Positions 4,825 to 5,274 of a stretch of DNA of 5,274 nt are shown piece by piece. The stretch is from Nitrospirota bacterium. Lineage in GTDB: Bacteria > Nitrospirota > Nitrospiria > SBBL01 > Manganitrophaceae. The stretch spans positions 1 to 5,274 of the forward strand of contig JAHFEM010000186.1 of NCBI GenBank assembly GCA_023248505.1. Direction: 5' to 3'. Position 1 is the stretch's first letter, and every line of letters starts with the position of its first letter. The translations under genes were made by a program, and so were the position numbers. The notes beneath the pieces are model-generated. The model saw only the letters and a program-made list of their open reading frames with translations. It did not search any database and was not told the origin of the DNA.

Positions 4825-5274
4825 ATGAAAGCGATGATCGTCGAAAAGCGCGCCCCGCTGGAGGAGAGACCCTTAAAGTTGATCGAGCGTCCGATCCCGG
4901 AGCCGGGAGCGGGAGAGGTCTTGATCCGCGTGGAGGTCTGCGGGATCTGCCGGACCGACCTGCATGTCGTCGAGGGAGAACTGCCGGTTCACAAAAATCC
5001 GGTGGCGCCGGGACATCAAGCGGTCGGTGAAGTGGTTCGACTCGGACCGCAAACAACCCGCTTTCAAACTGGAGACCGCATCGGCGTCGCCTGGCTCTGG
5101 GCCGCCTGCGGCGCCTGCTTCTACTGTCTTCGCGGCGACGAGAACCTCTGCGATCTGCCGCAGTTTACCGGCTATGACGTCGACGGCGGTTATGCCGAAT
5201 ACATCGTCGCGCCGGAAGCCTTCATCTATCCTCTGCCGTCCGGCCTCTCCTCGTATCAGATCGCGCCCCTCCTC
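4825..5274 (+). CDS. Zinc-dependent alcohol dehydrogenase, MDR superfamily (N-terminal part, cut by window edge)
   Basis: The first 150 residues are present; the family is usually about 330-350 long, so the Rossmann NAD(P)-binding half lies outside. The opening [19 protein letters not shown], then [14 protein letters not shown], is typical of GroES-like MDR domains. CGICRTDLH (39-47) gives the catalytic zinc ligand Cys42. [12 protein letters not shown] (63-74) gives His64, with Gln65 in place of the common Glu of the GHE motif, a variant I believe occurs in cinnamyl-alcohol-dehydrogenase-like bacterial members. The structural zinc cysteines are complete at 95, 98, 101 and 109. [17 protein letters not shown] (114-130) is also characteristic. 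It should oxidise alcohols or reduce aldehydes with NAD(P) in the cytoplasm; the substrate cannot be told. It is the only plus-strand gene and is separated from the others by the repeat element. Confidence 0.95.
   Translation, partial: MKAMIVEKRAPLEERPLKLIERPIPEPGAGEVLIRVEVCGICRTDLHVVEGELPVHKNPVAPGHQAVGEVVRLGPQTTRFQTGDRIGVAWLWAACGACFYCLRGDENLCDLPQFTGYDVDGGYAEYIVAPEAFIYPLPSGLSSYQIAPLL

Overview
The window looks like chromosomal DNA of a GC-rich Gram-negative-type bacterium. Promoters resemble the -35/-10 sigma-70 consensus and ribosome sites are GGAGG-like. The gene mix (PyrR attenuation, an eCIS-type DUF4157 protein, short metabolic genes) would fit a Nitrospirota-like or similar environmental lineage. 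That placement is a guess; nothing here fixes the taxon.

On the minus strand, read right to left, lie five genes. First is a zinc-ribbon Nudix hydrolase with its own promoter. Next comes a kynurenine-formamidase-like cyclase. Then a 416-residue DUF4157 (eCIS core) protein carries a second HExxH metalloprotease domain. It is followed closely by a less GC-rich beta-rich hypothetical protein that looks shortened at its N-terminus. Last is the start of pyrR, which runs off the left edge. The pyrR leader is fully readable: a strong promoter, a PyrR-binding hairpin, a U-tailed terminator and a candidate antiterminator pairing.

Between the Nudix gene and the right-hand gene are about 900 bases with no convincing coding sequence. 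Most of this is one hairpin-dense block of about 650 bases. It is bounded by arms of about 40 bases in inverted orientation (37 of 40 aligned columns identical) and flanked by a 9-base direct repeat. A second 44-base block is also present in inverted orientation inside it. It looks like a non-autonomous, MITE-like mobile repeat, or two head-to-head copies of an interspersed repeat.

On the plus strand at the right edge begins a zinc-dependent alcohol dehydrogenase with a clear AAGGAG ribosome site, cut by the window end.

The genes do not form one pathway. The most notable items are the double-HExxH DUF4157 protein with its adjacent unknown gene, the structured inverted-repeat element, and the self-contained pyr attenuator.
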